In this document: positions 44,470 through 53,172 of the stretch, one piece after another
Position numbering within the stretch: position 1 is the first letter of the stretch
How the letters are laid out: each line of letters starts with the position of its first letter
From: an uncultured Halomonas sp.
GTDB lineage: Bacteria > Pseudomonadota > Gammaproteobacteria > Pseudomonadales > Halomonadaceae
Assembly: GCF_947493865.1 (NCBI RefSeq)
Contig: NZ_CANLTC010000014.1
Location: 38,412 to 102,411 of the forward strand
Direction of reading: 5' to 3'
Length of the DNA: 64,000 nucleotides
Notes under the pieces: generated by a model
What the model was told of the DNA's origin: nothing
Databases searched by the model: none
The model's input: the letters and a program-made list of their open reading frames with translations, nothing else
Position numbers and translations under genes: made by a program

Positions 44470-44537
44470 ACGCCATTTTGCTGCGCGCTCTCACCCTTTG
44501 ACACGCCCTGTTCTCCATGCTTAGGTAAATCCACGAC

Positions 44538-44632
44538 AGGGGCGCTGGCTTCGTGCACTGCTCGAAAGCCGGCTGAGAAGCACCCTCGGAACCTGAGAGC
44601 CTGTTCTTGAACGCAGTAGATCATGGACAGGC
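44538..44632 (+). promoter_or_regulatory. Divergent TPP-riboswitch-like leader of thiM-thiE
   Basis: The order AGGGGCGCT (44538-44546), a P3-like hairpin GGCTTCG/CGAAAGCC, then GGCTGAGA (44571-44578), AGCACCCT and AACCTGA reproduces the pyrimidine-sensing half of the TPP aptamer (THI box). The pyrophosphate-sensing half is not the standard sequence: instead GAGCCTGT and ACAGGCTC (44596-44603, 44626-44633) form an 8-bp stem. It lies 69 nt before thiM, a TPP-pathway gene. Either a divergent or a decayed riboswitch. Confidence 0.55.
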
Positions 44633-44650
44633 TCTGTACCAGTCAATACT

Positions 44651-44694
44651 GGCGGAGGAAGTCGTAGTTCTCCCGACTTGTCTCCGCCCGGAGG
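44651..44694 (+). promoter_or_regulatory. Hairpins controlling the thiM ribosome-binding site
   Basis: GGCGGAG...AAGTCG pairs with CGACTT...CTCCGCC (44651-44688) in a long hairpin that leaves the Shine-Dalgarno GGAGG (44690-44694) free. Alternatively CTCC (44682-44685) can pair with GGAG (44690-44693) across a 4-nt loop and hide it. The two folds exclude each other, as in an expression platform. Confidence 0.5.
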
Positions 44695-44701
44695 CAAATG
44701 C

Positions 44702-45526
44702 ATGTTCGATTGCCCTTCCCACCTTGCCCGTATGCGCCAGCATGCACCGCTGGTGCAGAACATCACCAACCACGTCGCCATGAACGTGATGGCCAATGTG
44801 CAGTTGGCTATCGGCGCATCGCCGGCCATGGTGCACGCCAAGGAGGAGGTGGAGGAGTTCGCCGCCCTTGCGGATGCGCTGAGCGTGAATATCGGCACGC
44901 TCTCCGACGAATGGGTCGAGTCCATGCGGCTTGCCGCTCGCGCCGCCAATCAAACGGGTACGCCCTGGGTGTTCGATCCGGTGGCGGTAGGCGCCACGGC
45001 GTTTCGTCGCCGGGCCGGTGCCGAGTTGGTTGAACTGAAGCCCTCGGTGATTCGCGGCAACGCCTCGGAAATCATTGCTTTGGCATCCGAAAGCAGCCGT
45101 GAGCGTAACCTGAAAAGCAGCAGCGGACGTGGCGTAGACAGCGCCGACCCGGTCGAGGCGGCGGAGCAGGCCGCCATCGAGCTCGCCAAACGCACCGGCG
45201 GGGTGGTGGCGGTCAGCGGCCCGGTGGACTTCGTCACCGACGGCAAGCGTCGTGCCCGGCTTGCCAACGGCCACGCGCTGATGCCGCGCATTACCGTGCT
45301 GGGATGTTCCCAGACCGGCGTGGTCGCCGCCTTTATTGCCGGGGCCGAGGATGTTTTCGACGCCACCCTGGCCGCCATGGCCTGCTATGGGGTTGCCGGT
45401 GAGATCGCCGGCGAAACCGCGAAAGGCCCGGGCAGCTTCGCCGTCGCCTTTGTCGACGCCTTATACAACTTGAATGACACCCAACTCAATGCCCGGCTGC
45501 GCCTGGAGATGGACGATGACCTTTGA
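44702..45526 (+). CDS. thiM: Hydroxyethylthiazole kinase
   Basis: A 274-residue ThiM: NITNHVAMNVMANVQLAIGA near the N-terminus, VFDPVAVGATAFRR, IRGNASEI and the phosphate-binding GCSQTGVVAAFIAG. It phosphorylates 4-methyl-5-hydroxyethylthiazole, the thiazole salvage step of thiamine synthesis. The residues before the active-site Cys read TVLGC, where TGTGC is usual. The start at 44702 is set by GGAGG 7 nt upstream; an upstream TTG at 44678 lies inside the leader hairpin. It overlaps thiE by 11 nt. Confidence 0.93.
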   Translation: MFDCPSHLARMRQHAPLVQNITNHVAMNVMANVQLAIGASPAMVHAKEEVEEFAALADALSVNIGTLSDEWVESMRLAARAANQTGTPWVFDPVAVGATAFRRRAGAELVELKPSVIRGNASEIIALASESSRERNLKSSSGRGVDSADPVEAAEQAAIELAKRTGGVVAVSGPVDFVTDGKRRARLANGHALMPRITVLGCSQTGVVAAFIAGAEDVFDATLAAMACYGVAGEIAGETAKGPGSFAVAFVDALYNLNDTQLNARLRLEMDDDL

Positions 45527-46136
45527 TTTATCCCTGTACCTGATCACCGACCCGGCCATGTGCGCCGAACGCGGTCTTGTCGAAACCGTGACGGCTGCGG
45601 TGCGCGGCGGCGTGACCCTGGTGCAGCTGCGCGACAAACACGCCACGGACGCGGAGCTGATCGAGCAGGCCAAGGCGCTGAAAAGCGCATTGGCTGGTAG
45701 CGGCGTGCCGCTGATCATCAATGATCGCCTCGAAGTCGCCCTGGCCGCGGACGCAGACGGCCTGCATATCGGCCAGACCGACGGCGACGCCGCCGCGGCC
45801 CGCAAGGCGCTGGGCCCGGATGCCATCCTGGGGCTTTCCATCAATACCCCAGAGCAGCTGGCAAAGGCGGATACGTCGCTACTCGACTATGTCGGCCTGG
45901 GACCGGTGTTTGCTACGGCTACCAAGAAGGATCATGAATCGCCGCTGGGCTTCGATGGGCTGGCAGCATTGGCCTCGGCGAGCGCTCTACCCAGCGTGGC
46001 CATCGGTGGGCTACAGGCGCAGCATGTTGGGCCGGTTCGCGAGGCCGGCGCCCAGGGGCTGGCGATCATCTCGGCGATCTGCGCCGCCCCGGACCCACAG
46101 GCCGCAGCCCAGCGATTCGCCAAGCCACAACGATGA
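45516..46136 (+). CDS. thiE: Thiamine-phosphate synthase
   Basis: A 206-residue ThiE TIM barrel: LYLITDPAMC, GGVTLVQLRDKHATD, LIINDRLEVALAADADGLHI, YVGLGPVFATATKKD and VAIGGL are all present. It couples HMP pyrophosphate to thiazole phosphate to give thiamine phosphate. ATG at 45516 within the end of thiM, with GGAG 7 nt upstream, gives translational coupling. thiD is absent from the pair, so HMP phosphorylation must be encoded elsewhere. Confidence 0.94.
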   Translation: MTFDLSLYLITDPAMCAERGLVETVTAAVRGGVTLVQLRDKHATDAELIEQAKALKSALAGSGVPLIINDRLEVALAADADGLHIGQTDGDAAAARKALGPDAILGLSINTPEQLAKADTSLLDYVGLGPVFATATKKDHESPLGFDGLAALASASALPSVAIGGLQAQHVGPVREAGAQGLAIISAICAAPDPQAAAQRFAKPQR

Positions 46137-46199
46137 ATCGAGGTGACCAGCAGCACGAGATCTACCGATTCATTCAGCGCCTCCCCAAAGGGAAAGGCA

Positions 46200-46227
46200 T
46201 TGCAACAAGCGAGTGAACGCCTATAAT
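46200..46227 (+). promoter_or_regulatory. Promoter of the imelysin cluster
   Basis: TTGCAA (46200-46205), 16 bp, then TATAAT (46222-46227). The leader downstream contains ATCAT/ATGAT arms (about 46236-46260) that could belong to a weak Fur site, but the match to the Fur consensus is poor. Confidence 0.6.
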
Positions 46228-46299
46228 CGCGAAGAAGAATCTTTATCATCCCGCAATGATTTTCTTTCTTCTCACCCTTCTCGATTTCAGGAAGCTGTC

Positions 46300-47577
46300 A
46301 TGAACCACCGCTTTCATCTCACCTCGCTCGTCGCTGCCTTTGCTACAGCCGGCATGGCCTCATTGGCTCAGGCACAGGAAAACGTCACGCCGGAAGCGGT
46401 GGTCGAACACTATGCTGATCTGGCCTACGCCACCTTTCAAGATGCCCTGATCACGGCGCAAAAACTCGATGAGGCCACCGACGCCTTCATCGAAAATCCC
46501 AACGCCGACACTCTTGAAGCCGCTAAGCAGGCCTGGCTGGCGTCTCGCGTTCCTTATCAGCAAAGCGAAGTCTTTCGTTTCGGTAATCCGGTGGTGGACG
46601 ACTGGGAAGGCCAGGTCAACGCCTGGCCCCTGGACGAGGGCATGATCGACTACGTGGAAGGCGATGATTATCAGCATGAACTGGGCAACCAGGGCGCCAC
46701 GGTCAACATCATCGCAAGCGACGAGATCAATGTGGGCGGCGAGACGGTGGATGTGAGCGATTTGACGCCGCAGCTGCTGGCGGATCTCAATGAGATCGGT
46801 GGCTCCGAGGCCAACGTGGCTACCGGCTATCACGCCATCGAGTTCCTCCTTTGGGGCCAGGATCTACATGGCTTCGAGGCGGGCAATGGCGACCGCCCGG
46901 CCAGCGACTACCAGACCGGAGAAGAGTGCACCCACGGCAACTGCGATCGCCGCGCTGCCTATCTGGATGCGGCCACGGACCTTCTTGTCGATGATCTCGA
47001 ATGGATGACGGCGCAATGGGCACCGGAACAGCAGGACAACTATCGCGCGGAACTGCTGGCACTGAAGCCGCAAGAAGGTCTGCAGCGCATGCTGTTCGGC
47101 ATGGGCTCGTTGTCCCTGGGGGAACTCGCCGGCGAACGCATGAAGGTGGCACTGGAAGCCAACTCCTATGAGGACGAGCACTCCTGTTTCAGCGACAACA
47201 CCCACAACGCCCATTATTACAACGGCAAGGGCATTCGCAACGTCTATACCGGACACTATGAGCGGGTGGACGGCGGCGAACTGAGCGGCCCCTCGCTCTC
47301 CGATCTGGTAGCAAAGCAGGACAGCGAACTCGATGACACCCTGCGCCAGCAGCTCGAGGACTCCATGGCGGCCCTCGATACCTTGAAACAGGCCGCCGAG
47401 GCCGAAGAGTCACCGATGACATTCGACATGATGATCGCCCCGGGCAATACCCAGGGCAGCGAGATGATCAACGGCGCCATCCTGGCACTCGTCGAACAGA
47501 CCGGCTCCATCGAGCAGGCTGCCAACAAGCTGGGTATCGCATCGCTGGAACCTGATACCGCCGGCCACGACTTCTGA
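46300..47577 (+). CDS. Imelysin-family periplasmic protein (IcmP-like)
   Basis: A 425-residue exported imelysin (peptidase M75 family) with signal peptide ending AQAQE. The family's GxHxxE motif is intact in GYHAIEFLLWG. The protein resembles P. aeruginosa IcmP (PA4370). Despite the family name, imelysins are thought to act in iron acquisition at the envelope rather than as proteases. The start at 46300 has AGGA 7-8 nt upstream. First gene of a four-gene cluster matching PA4370-PA4373 in order: imelysin, di-haem oxidoreductase, imelysin, DUF1513. Confidence 0.88.
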   Translation: MNHRFHLTSLVAAFATAGMASLAQAQENVTPEAVVEHYADLAYATFQDALITAQKLDEATDAFIENPNADTLEAAKQAWLASRVPYQQSEVFRFGNPVVDDWEGQVNAWPLDEGMIDYVEGDDYQHELGNQGATVNIIASDEINVGGETVDVSDLTPQLLADLNEIGGSEANVATGYHAIEFLLWGQDLHGFEAGNGDRPASDYQTGEECTHGNCDRRAAYLDAATDLLVDDLEWMTAQWAPEQQDNYRAELLALKPQEGLQRMLFGMGSLSLGELAGERMKVALEANSYEDEHSCFSDNTHNAHYYNGKGIRNVYTGHYERVDGGELSGPSLSDLVAKQDSELDDTLRQQLEDSMAALDTLKQAAEAEESPMTFDMMIAPGNTQGSEMINGAILALVEQTGSIEQAANKLGIASLEPDTAGHDF

Positions 47578-47645
47578 TCTACCCGCCTAAACAAGTCTCA
47601 CGGCGAAGCTCCCTTTAGAAGTTCCCTTTAATCGGAGCTTCGCTG

Positions 47646-49082
47646 ATGAGGTTTCAACGAGGTCTTTACTATATGACCGCATCGCATCATCTGATCTTCT
47701 GGGCAAGTATTTGCCTGCTTGGTTTAACCACCGGTGCCGCCGCCAAGGAATATCCGCTGCAGGACACCCCCAAGAGCGCGGGTGACGGCACGGTGGAGCA
47801 GTTCGATCACAACGCCTACTCCCTGCCCTTGAGCAATCAGTCGATGACCAAGCGTCTCGATTTCAGCGTCGGCAACAGCTTTTTCCGTAACCCCTGGGTT
47901 GCAGCCCCGGCCAGCACCGAAGCCCGGGACGGGCTGGGCCCGCTGTTCAATACCAACTCCTGCCAGGGCTGTCACATCAAGGATGGACGCGGCCATCCAC
48001 CGGCGCCAGGGGAAACGCCGGTCTCGTTGTTTCTGCGTCTGTCCGTGCCCGCGGACCCGGAAGAGGACGCCGAACTCCTGGAGCGCCAGGGCGTCAAACC
48101 CGCTCCCGTCTATGGCACTCAATTACAGAACGCGGCCTTGCCCGGCATCAAGCCGGAAGCGAACATGGTGGTTGAGTACATCGAGCGCAAGGTGAGCCTG
48201 GAAGACGGCTCGAAGGTGAGCCTGCGCGTGCCCGAATATCGCATCGGGAATCCGAATTACGGCCCCCTGCCTGATGATCTACTGACCTCGCCTCGGGTAG
48301 CGCCACCGATGATCGGCCTGGGGCTGCTCGAAGCGATCAGCGAAGACGACCTCCTGGCCAACGCGGACCCGGAGGATGCCAATGGCGATGGCATCTCCGG
48401 GCGAGCCAACGTAGCCTGGAACCGCGCCACCGATACCCTTCAGATGGGCCGCTTCGGATGGAAGGCCGGCGAAGTCAGCATCAAGCAGCAAAGCCTGGGC
48501 GCCTTCGCCGGCGATATGGGCCTGACCTCGAGCCTGAACCTGGCCACGGACTGCGACCCCAAGCAGCGCTGTGAAGAGACACCCCACGGCGGCGAGCCGG
48601 AGGTCAGTGACAAAATCGCCAACTTCATCACCTTTTATGCCAGCAGCCTGGCGGTACCGGCACGGCGGAACATGGACGACCCAGCGGTACAGGCCGGCGC
48701 GCGGAAATTCAACGACCTGGGCTGCGCAAGTTGTCATACCCCGCGCCACCAGACCGCCGAAGTCGCGGGTCGGCCGGAGCTGAGCGACCAGACCATCTGG
48801 CCCTATACGGATATGCTGCTGCACGACATGGGCGAGGCGCTGGCGGATGGCCGCCCGGAGTTCAAGGCCAGCGGCCGGGAGTGGCGCACACCGCCGCTAT
48901 GGGCCATAGGCTTGACGCATACCGTCAATCCCCGCGCTGGTTTCCTGCACGATGGGCGAGCCCGCACCCTGGAAGAAGCTATCCTGTGGCATGGCGGCGA
49001 AGCCGAGAGCGCCAAGGAGCAGTATCACAGCCTGAAATCCGATGATCGCCAAGCGCTGCTGCGCTTTCTCGAATCACTTTAA
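47646..49082 (+). CDS. Di-haem c-type oxidoreductase (DHOR/DUF1111 family)
   Basis: A 478-residue exported protein with two haem c sites, CQGCH near residue 104 and CASCH near residue 362. The long central part and spacing are those of the DHOR (thiol oxidoreductase, putative peroxidase) family rather than of classical cytochrome c peroxidase. It probably performs a periplasmic redox step for iron handling in the imelysin cluster; the exact reaction is unknown. GGAG 8 nt before the ATG supports the start. Confidence 0.87.
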   Translation: MRFQRGLYYMTASHHLIFWASICLLGLTTGAAAKEYPLQDTPKSAGDGTVEQFDHNAYSLPLSNQSMTKRLDFSVGNSFFRNPWVAAPASTEARDGLGPLFNTNSCQGCHIKDGRGHPPAPGETPVSLFLRLSVPADPEEDAELLERQGVKPAPVYGTQLQNAALPGIKPEANMVVEYIERKVSLEDGSKVSLRVPEYRIGNPNYGPLPDDLLTSPRVAPPMIGLGLLEAISEDDLLANADPEDANGDGISGRANVAWNRATDTLQMGRFGWKAGEVSIKQQSLGAFAGDMGLTSSLNLATDCDPKQRCEETPHGGEPEVSDKIANFITFYASSLAVPARRNMDDPAVQAGARKFNDLGCASCHTPRHQTAEVAGRPELSDQTIWPYTDMLLHDMGEALADGRPEFKASGREWRTPPLWAIGLTHTVNPRAGFLHDGRARTLEEAILWHGGEAESAKEQYHSLKSDDRQALLRFLESL

Positions 49083-49104
49083 TAGCGCATGAGGAACACA
49101 CGGC

Positions 49105-50112
49105 ATGACCTTGCGACACTCTCTTTTCGCCCTGTTTGCCACTTCCCTGCTCTTATCATCGGCCTGGGCCGATGAAGCCGAACACAAGGAGCGCTGGTAC
49201 AGCGCGATCGGTGGGCAGTATCAGACGCTCCAGGATGACAGCGCTGCCCTTGCGGACACCCTGCAAGAGGGCTGTCAGAATCCCGATGCAGTACGCGATG
49301 CCTGGCTTACGACGTACAAGGCTTGGCAACGGGTGCGCTATGTGGATTTCGGCCCCATCGAGCAGCAAAGCCGTGCCTGGCAGCTGCAGTTCTGGCCGGA
49401 CCGCAAGAACCTCATCGCCAAGAAAGTCGATGCCTGGCTCAAGGCCCCCAACCCGCCCACCCCGGAACAAGTCGCCGCGGACAGCGTCGCTCTCAAAGGC
49501 TTCCCGGCGCTGGAATATCTGCTGTTTGAGTCCGAGAACGGGAATACGATACCGCTAGAATCACCACAAGGCTGCGCCCTGGGCGGCGCCATCGCCCAGC
49601 ATCTGGCCACCACAACCCAGGCGCTGAATCAGGATTGGCAGGCTTTTGAGGAGCATTACCTGAGCACCGAAGGCTATACGGAAACCACCGTGGAAAGCGC
49701 CCTGCACGGCCTGCAGATTCTGGATGACAAACGTTTGGCGGAGCCCATGGGTCTGCGCGGCAAATCCCGCAACGGCTATCTGGCAGATGCCTGGCGTAGC
49801 GGCGAATCCATCACCCTGATCGCGGCGTCATTGGCGGGTCTGGAGGATAGCTTCGTGCCGGGAGCGCAGGCACTGCTGCAACAGGAAGGCGAGACGGAGC
49901 TGGCCCAGGAGCTGGAAGAGACGCTCTCCGAGACCCGCGCCCTGGCGGAGTCGCTGCCTTCCGGGCTCGCCCCGGCGCTAGAGGATGAGCAGGCCTACAA
50001 GGGACTGCAACGCCTGTACGTGCAAGCCGAGCAGCTGCGCCAGCTGATAGAGTACAAGATCGCCCCGGCGCTGGATATCAAGCAGGGGTTTAATTCAAGC
50101 GACGGAGACTGA
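49105..50112 (+). CDS. Second imelysin-family periplasmic protein
   Basis: A 335-residue exported imelysin with signal peptide ending SSAWA. The helical core aligns with the family (WLTTYKAWQRVRYVDFGPIE and later GFPALEYLLFE), but in the GxHxxE position the His is Pro while the Glu remains. The paired imelysin with altered motif is also the pattern of the P. aeruginosa cluster, so it is probably normal for this paralogue. It starts 22 bp after the di-haem gene. Confidence 0.85.
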   Translation: MTLRHSLFALFATSLLLSSAWADEAEHKERWYSAIGGQYQTLQDDSAALADTLQEGCQNPDAVRDAWLTTYKAWQRVRYVDFGPIEQQSRAWQLQFWPDRKNLIAKKVDAWLKAPNPPTPEQVAADSVALKGFPALEYLLFESENGNTIPLESPQGCALGGAIAQHLATTTQALNQDWQAFEEHYLSTEGYTETTVESALHGLQILDDKRLAEPMGLRGKSRNGYLADAWRSGESITLIAASLAGLEDSFVPGAQALLQQEGETELAQELEETLSETRALAESLPSGLAPALEDEQAYKGLQRLYVQAEQLRQLIEYKIAPALDIKQGFNSSDGD

Positions 50113-50115
50113 CCC

Positions 50116-51213
50116 ATGCTGAACCGTCGCCACTTTCTCAAGAACAGTCTGGCCCTGAGCGCCTGGGTGGGGCTGGCCCCCGCGCCCTGGGCCTGGGCCG
50201 ACGATGAACCGCTGCTGCTGAGCGCGGTGGACAATGCCGAGGGCAAGCACTGCCTGGCCGGCGTTACCCTACGGGGCGAACTGGCTTTCATGACAGACGT
50301 ACCGGAACGCTGCCACGGCGGCACCCGACGCCCGGGCAGGCGTGAAGTGGTGATGTTCGCCCGACGCCCAGGACGGCTGCTTCATGTGCTGGACATCGAT
50401 GCGGGCAGCACGCGGCTGTCCATCGAGGCGGGCGAAGGCCGTCACTTTTACGGCCACGGCGTATTCAGTCCCGATGGGCGCTATCTCTACGCCACCGCCA
50501 ATCGATTTGAGAGCACCGAGGGCATCATTCAGGTCTTCGATGCGGCGCGTGACTACGCTCTCGTGAAGGAGCTCCCCCTTGACGGTATCGGCCCCCACGA
50601 ACTGCGCCTGCATCCGGATGGCGATACGCTGATCGTGGCCCTTGGCGGCATCGAAACCCATCCGGACTACGGCCGCGCCAAGCTCAACCTGGATAGCATG
50701 GCGCCGGCACTGCTATTGATGGACCGGCACAGCGGCAAGATCCTCAAGCGTCATGAACCTTCTCACCATCAGCTTAGCTGCCGCCATCTGGATGTCGGAC
50801 CGGACGGCACGGTGATCGCGGGTTATCAGTTTCAAGGGCCGGAGTGGGAAGCACCGCCATTAATCGTCCGGCTGGATGGCCAGACCGACGAGTTTAAAGA
50901 GCTTGCCCTGCCTGAACCGCTGACGACATCGCTCAAGCAATACATCGCAAGTGTCGCCATCTCCGGCAATGGCCGCCGCGCCGCGATCACTGCACCCAGG
51001 GGCGCTCGAATATTGATCATGGAAACCCACACCGGAAAACTGCTACGCGAACTTGCCTTGGAAGACGCCGCCGGCGTGGTCGCCGAAGGCGAAAACGACT
51101 TTCTCGTCTCCTCGGGCCGCGGTGGGCTCTATCGTTTGAACAGCACGTCCAGCGCGCCTGAACGCCTCACCCGACTGCCTGTGCATTGGGACAACCACCT
51201 GACCCTGGCGTAA
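50116..51213 (+). CDS. DUF1513 Tat-exported beta-propeller protein
   Basis: The 365-residue product has a twin-arginine signal (NRRHFLKNSLALSAW), implying export in folded form, perhaps with a cofactor. Repeated blade-like segments (GHGVFSPDGRYLYATANRF, GPHELRLHPDGDTLIVALGG, CRHLDVGPDGTVIAGYQFQG) indicate a seven-bladed propeller of the DUF1513 family. It closes the imelysin cluster, starting 3 bp after the second imelysin. Function unknown; the context suggests a role in iron uptake. Confidence 0.87.
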   Translation: MLNRRHFLKNSLALSAWVGLAPAPWAWADDEPLLLSAVDNAEGKHCLAGVTLRGELAFMTDVPERCHGGTRRPGRREVVMFARRPGRLLHVLDIDAGSTRLSIEAGEGRHFYGHGVFSPDGRYLYATANRFESTEGIIQVFDAARDYALVKELPLDGIGPHELRLHPDGDTLIVALGGIETHPDYGRAKLNLDSMAPALLLMDRHSGKILKRHEPSHHQLSCRHLDVGPDGTVIAGYQFQGPEWEAPPLIVRLDGQTDEFKELALPEPLTTSLKQYIASVAISGNGRRAAITAPRGARILIMETHTGKLLRELALEDAAGVVAEGENDFLVSSGRGGLYRLNSTSSAPERLTRLPVHWDNHLTLA

Positions 51214-51313
51214 GGGGTTGCGATGCTTCAACGCAGTGCCTACATAAGTGCACTGGATGCGTCAGGTATGGCGCTTACTGCTTGAATGCCGATCATTGAG
51301 GTTCCTATAGACA

Positions 51314-51345
51314 AAAGCCCCGCATTCTTGCGAATGCAGGGCTTT
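51314..51345. terminator. Bidirectional terminator between the imelysin cluster and sad
   Basis: AAAGCCC-c-GCATTC (51314-51327) pairs with GAATGC-a-GGGCTTT (51332-51345). The A-rich left flank and T-rich right end allow termination of both converging units. Confidence 0.75.
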
Positions 51346-51378
51346 CGATTACCTCATGTCGTCAACTTGGATCGCGAA

Positions 51379-52755
51379 TCACTCGACGATCATCACCGAC
51401 TTGACGTTGACGAACTCCTTCATGCCGAAGCCGCCATGCTCACGGCCATAGCCACTGTCCTTGACGCCGCCGAAGGGCAGCTGCGGCTGGGCCAGACGAT
51501 AGCCGTTGATGTTGACCATGCCGGTATCGAACAAGTTGCGTGCGATATCGATGGCGCGTTTCTCGTCCTTGGAGAAGATGCCACCGCCCAGACCATAGCG
51601 AGAATCGTTGGCCACGCGAATGGCTTCGTCCTCGTCCTTCACCCGAATCAAGGACGCCACCGGGCCGAACAGCTCTTCATCATAGGCGGGCATGCCGGGT
51701 TTGATATCTTCCAGCACGGTGCTGGGGTAGAAATAACCCGGGCCGTCGGGAATCTCGCCGCCGAACACGCAGGTGGCACCGGCATCGATGGAGCGCTTGA
51801 CCAGGTCGTGCAGCGTATCGCGCAGGTCGTCCCGAGCGATCGGGCCGAGCTGAGTATTCTCGTCGGTCGGGTCGCCGTATTCGATCTGGCGCATCTTCTC
51901 GACGAACTTGTCGCGGAACTGCTGATAGACCGCATCCACCACGATGAAGCGCTTGGCCGCCACACAGGTTTCGCCGTTGTTATTAATACGACCCTGAACG
52001 CAGGTCTCCACTGCCAGGTCGATGTCCGCATCGTCCAGTACCAGGAAGGCGTCATTGCTGCCCAGCTCCAGTACCGACTTCTTCAGGCACTCGCCGGCCT
52101 TGGCCCCCACGGCGCTGCCGGCCCGCGGGCTGCCGGTCAGGGTCACGCCGCGCACGTATTCGTGCTCGATGAGCTGATTGACCTGATCCGCGTCGATGAG
52201 CAGGTTGCGGAACACGTTCTCCGGCAGGCCGGCCTCGAGGAAGACCTTCTCGATCTCCGCTGCTGACCCCCAAACGTTCGGAGCGTGCTTCAGCAGTACG
52301 GTGTTGCCCGCCATGATGTTGGCGATGCTGTAGCGAATGACCTGATAGAACGGGAAGTTCCAGGGCTGGATGCCCAGGATCACCCCAATGGGCTGATAGC
52401 TGACCAGGGCACGACCGCCCTCGAGTTCGCGTTCTTCATCCGCCAACACCTTACCCGCGTTATCGGCGCTGTACTCACAGATCGCGGCGCACAGTTCGAT
52501 TTCACCACCACCCTGGGAAATCGGCTTGCCCATTTCCCGGGTCATCAGCGCGGCGTACTCGTCCTTCTTCGCCCGCAGACGCTTGGCGATCTCGCGCAGG
52601 ATGTTGCCACGCTCCTCGAGGCTGGTCTTGCGCCACTTCAGAAAGGCTTCGTGTGAGTCACGAACCGCCTGCAGCGCCTGGTCGTCGCTGATCACTTCAT
52701 AGGTGGCGATGGTCTCGCCGGTCGCCGGATTGATGGTTTGATGTGTCTTCGCCAT
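51379..52755 (-). CDS. sad: Succinate-semialdehyde dehydrogenase, Sad/YneI type
   Basis: A 458-residue aldehyde dehydrogenase of the shorter YneI/Sad class. ILGIQPWNFPFYQVIRYSIA binds NAD(P); the general base lies in LELGSND and the catalytic Cys in NNNGETCVAAKRF. It differs clearly from the GabD-type enzyme at 33400-34866. The start is set by AAGGA 8 nt before 52755; the frame extends to 52872 inside a promoter region duplicated at 54333. The divergent araC fragment to the right suggests past control by an AraC regulator. Confidence 0.87.
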   Translation of the reverse strand: MAKTHQTINPATGETIATYEVISDDQALQAVRDSHEAFLKWRKTSLEERGNILREIAKRLRAKKDEYAALMTREMGKPISQGGGEIELCAAICEYSADNAGKVLADEERELEGGRALVSYQPIGVILGIQPWNFPFYQVIRYSIANIMAGNTVLLKHAPNVWGSAAEIEKVFLEAGLPENVFRNLLIDADQVNQLIEHEYVRGVTLTGSPRAGSAVGAKAGECLKKSVLELGSNDAFLVLDDADIDLAVETCVQGRINNNGETCVAAKRFIVVDAVYQQFRDKFVEKMRQIEYGDPTDENTQLGPIARDDLRDTLHDLVKRSIDAGATCVFGGEIPDGPGYFYPSTVLEDIKPGMPAYDEELFGPVASLIRVKDEDEAIRVANDSRYGLGGGIFSKDEKRAIDIARNLFDTGMVNINGYRLAQPQLPFGGVKDSGYGREHGGFGMKEFVNVKSVMIVE

Positions 52756-52832
52756 GTCATTCATCCTTTTTTCAATGGTTCGTAAAACCCGTCTGGAACG
52801 GGGTTCTGACGCCAGCCTTGTTCCCTGGCTGA

Positions 52833-53061
52833 TCTCTTCGATTGGTGTAAATGCTAGAACAGTGCCAAGCATTATAGGAAGTGCAGTCAGGGAATGAGAT
52901 CAAGTTCCTGCGGGATTTTTGCACATTCCTGCTAAATCATGACGCTCACGAGGATCAATAAGGGTGTAAATTGGCATAATCGTCCGTCCTTAATCAAGGA
53001 GTCCAAGATGCCTGCCTCCCCACCGGCCGATGACTGATCGAGTTGATCGCACCCCTGGTCG
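52833..53061. repeat. Duplicated regulatory segment, copy A
   Basis: About 229 bp align with 54333-54561 at a nearly constant offset of 1500 bp, with long identical stretches (for example around 52905-52921 and 52950-52984). The copy holds the upstream region of sad, a divergent promoter region and the first codons of an araC gene. With the flank 52756-52832 and 53062-53172 it fills a 417-bp gap without an intact gene. Confidence 0.85.
53008..53061 (+). pseudogene. 5' fragment of a duplicated araC regulator gene
   Basis: Begins MPASP as the intact gene at 54508 does, with an AAGGAG site, but a base is lost around codon 9, producing an immediate stop, and similarity ends after about 50 bp. 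It is the truncated remnant of the duplication, not a functional gene. Confidence 0.8.
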
Positions 53062-53172
53062 GGTGCGAACACACCAATGGCTGATCGGCCTTTTTAGTGC
53101 CCGGCGCGCAAATTTGGGTTAGCGCCGGGCATCGGAGTCAGGGTGCGCAGGGGCCGTCGCCCTGCTTCGCAC

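Noticed and set aside
46236..46260. Fur box upstream of the imelysin cluster
   Set aside because: ATCAT/ATGAT arms are present, but the 19-bp Fur consensus is matched too poorly to report as a site.
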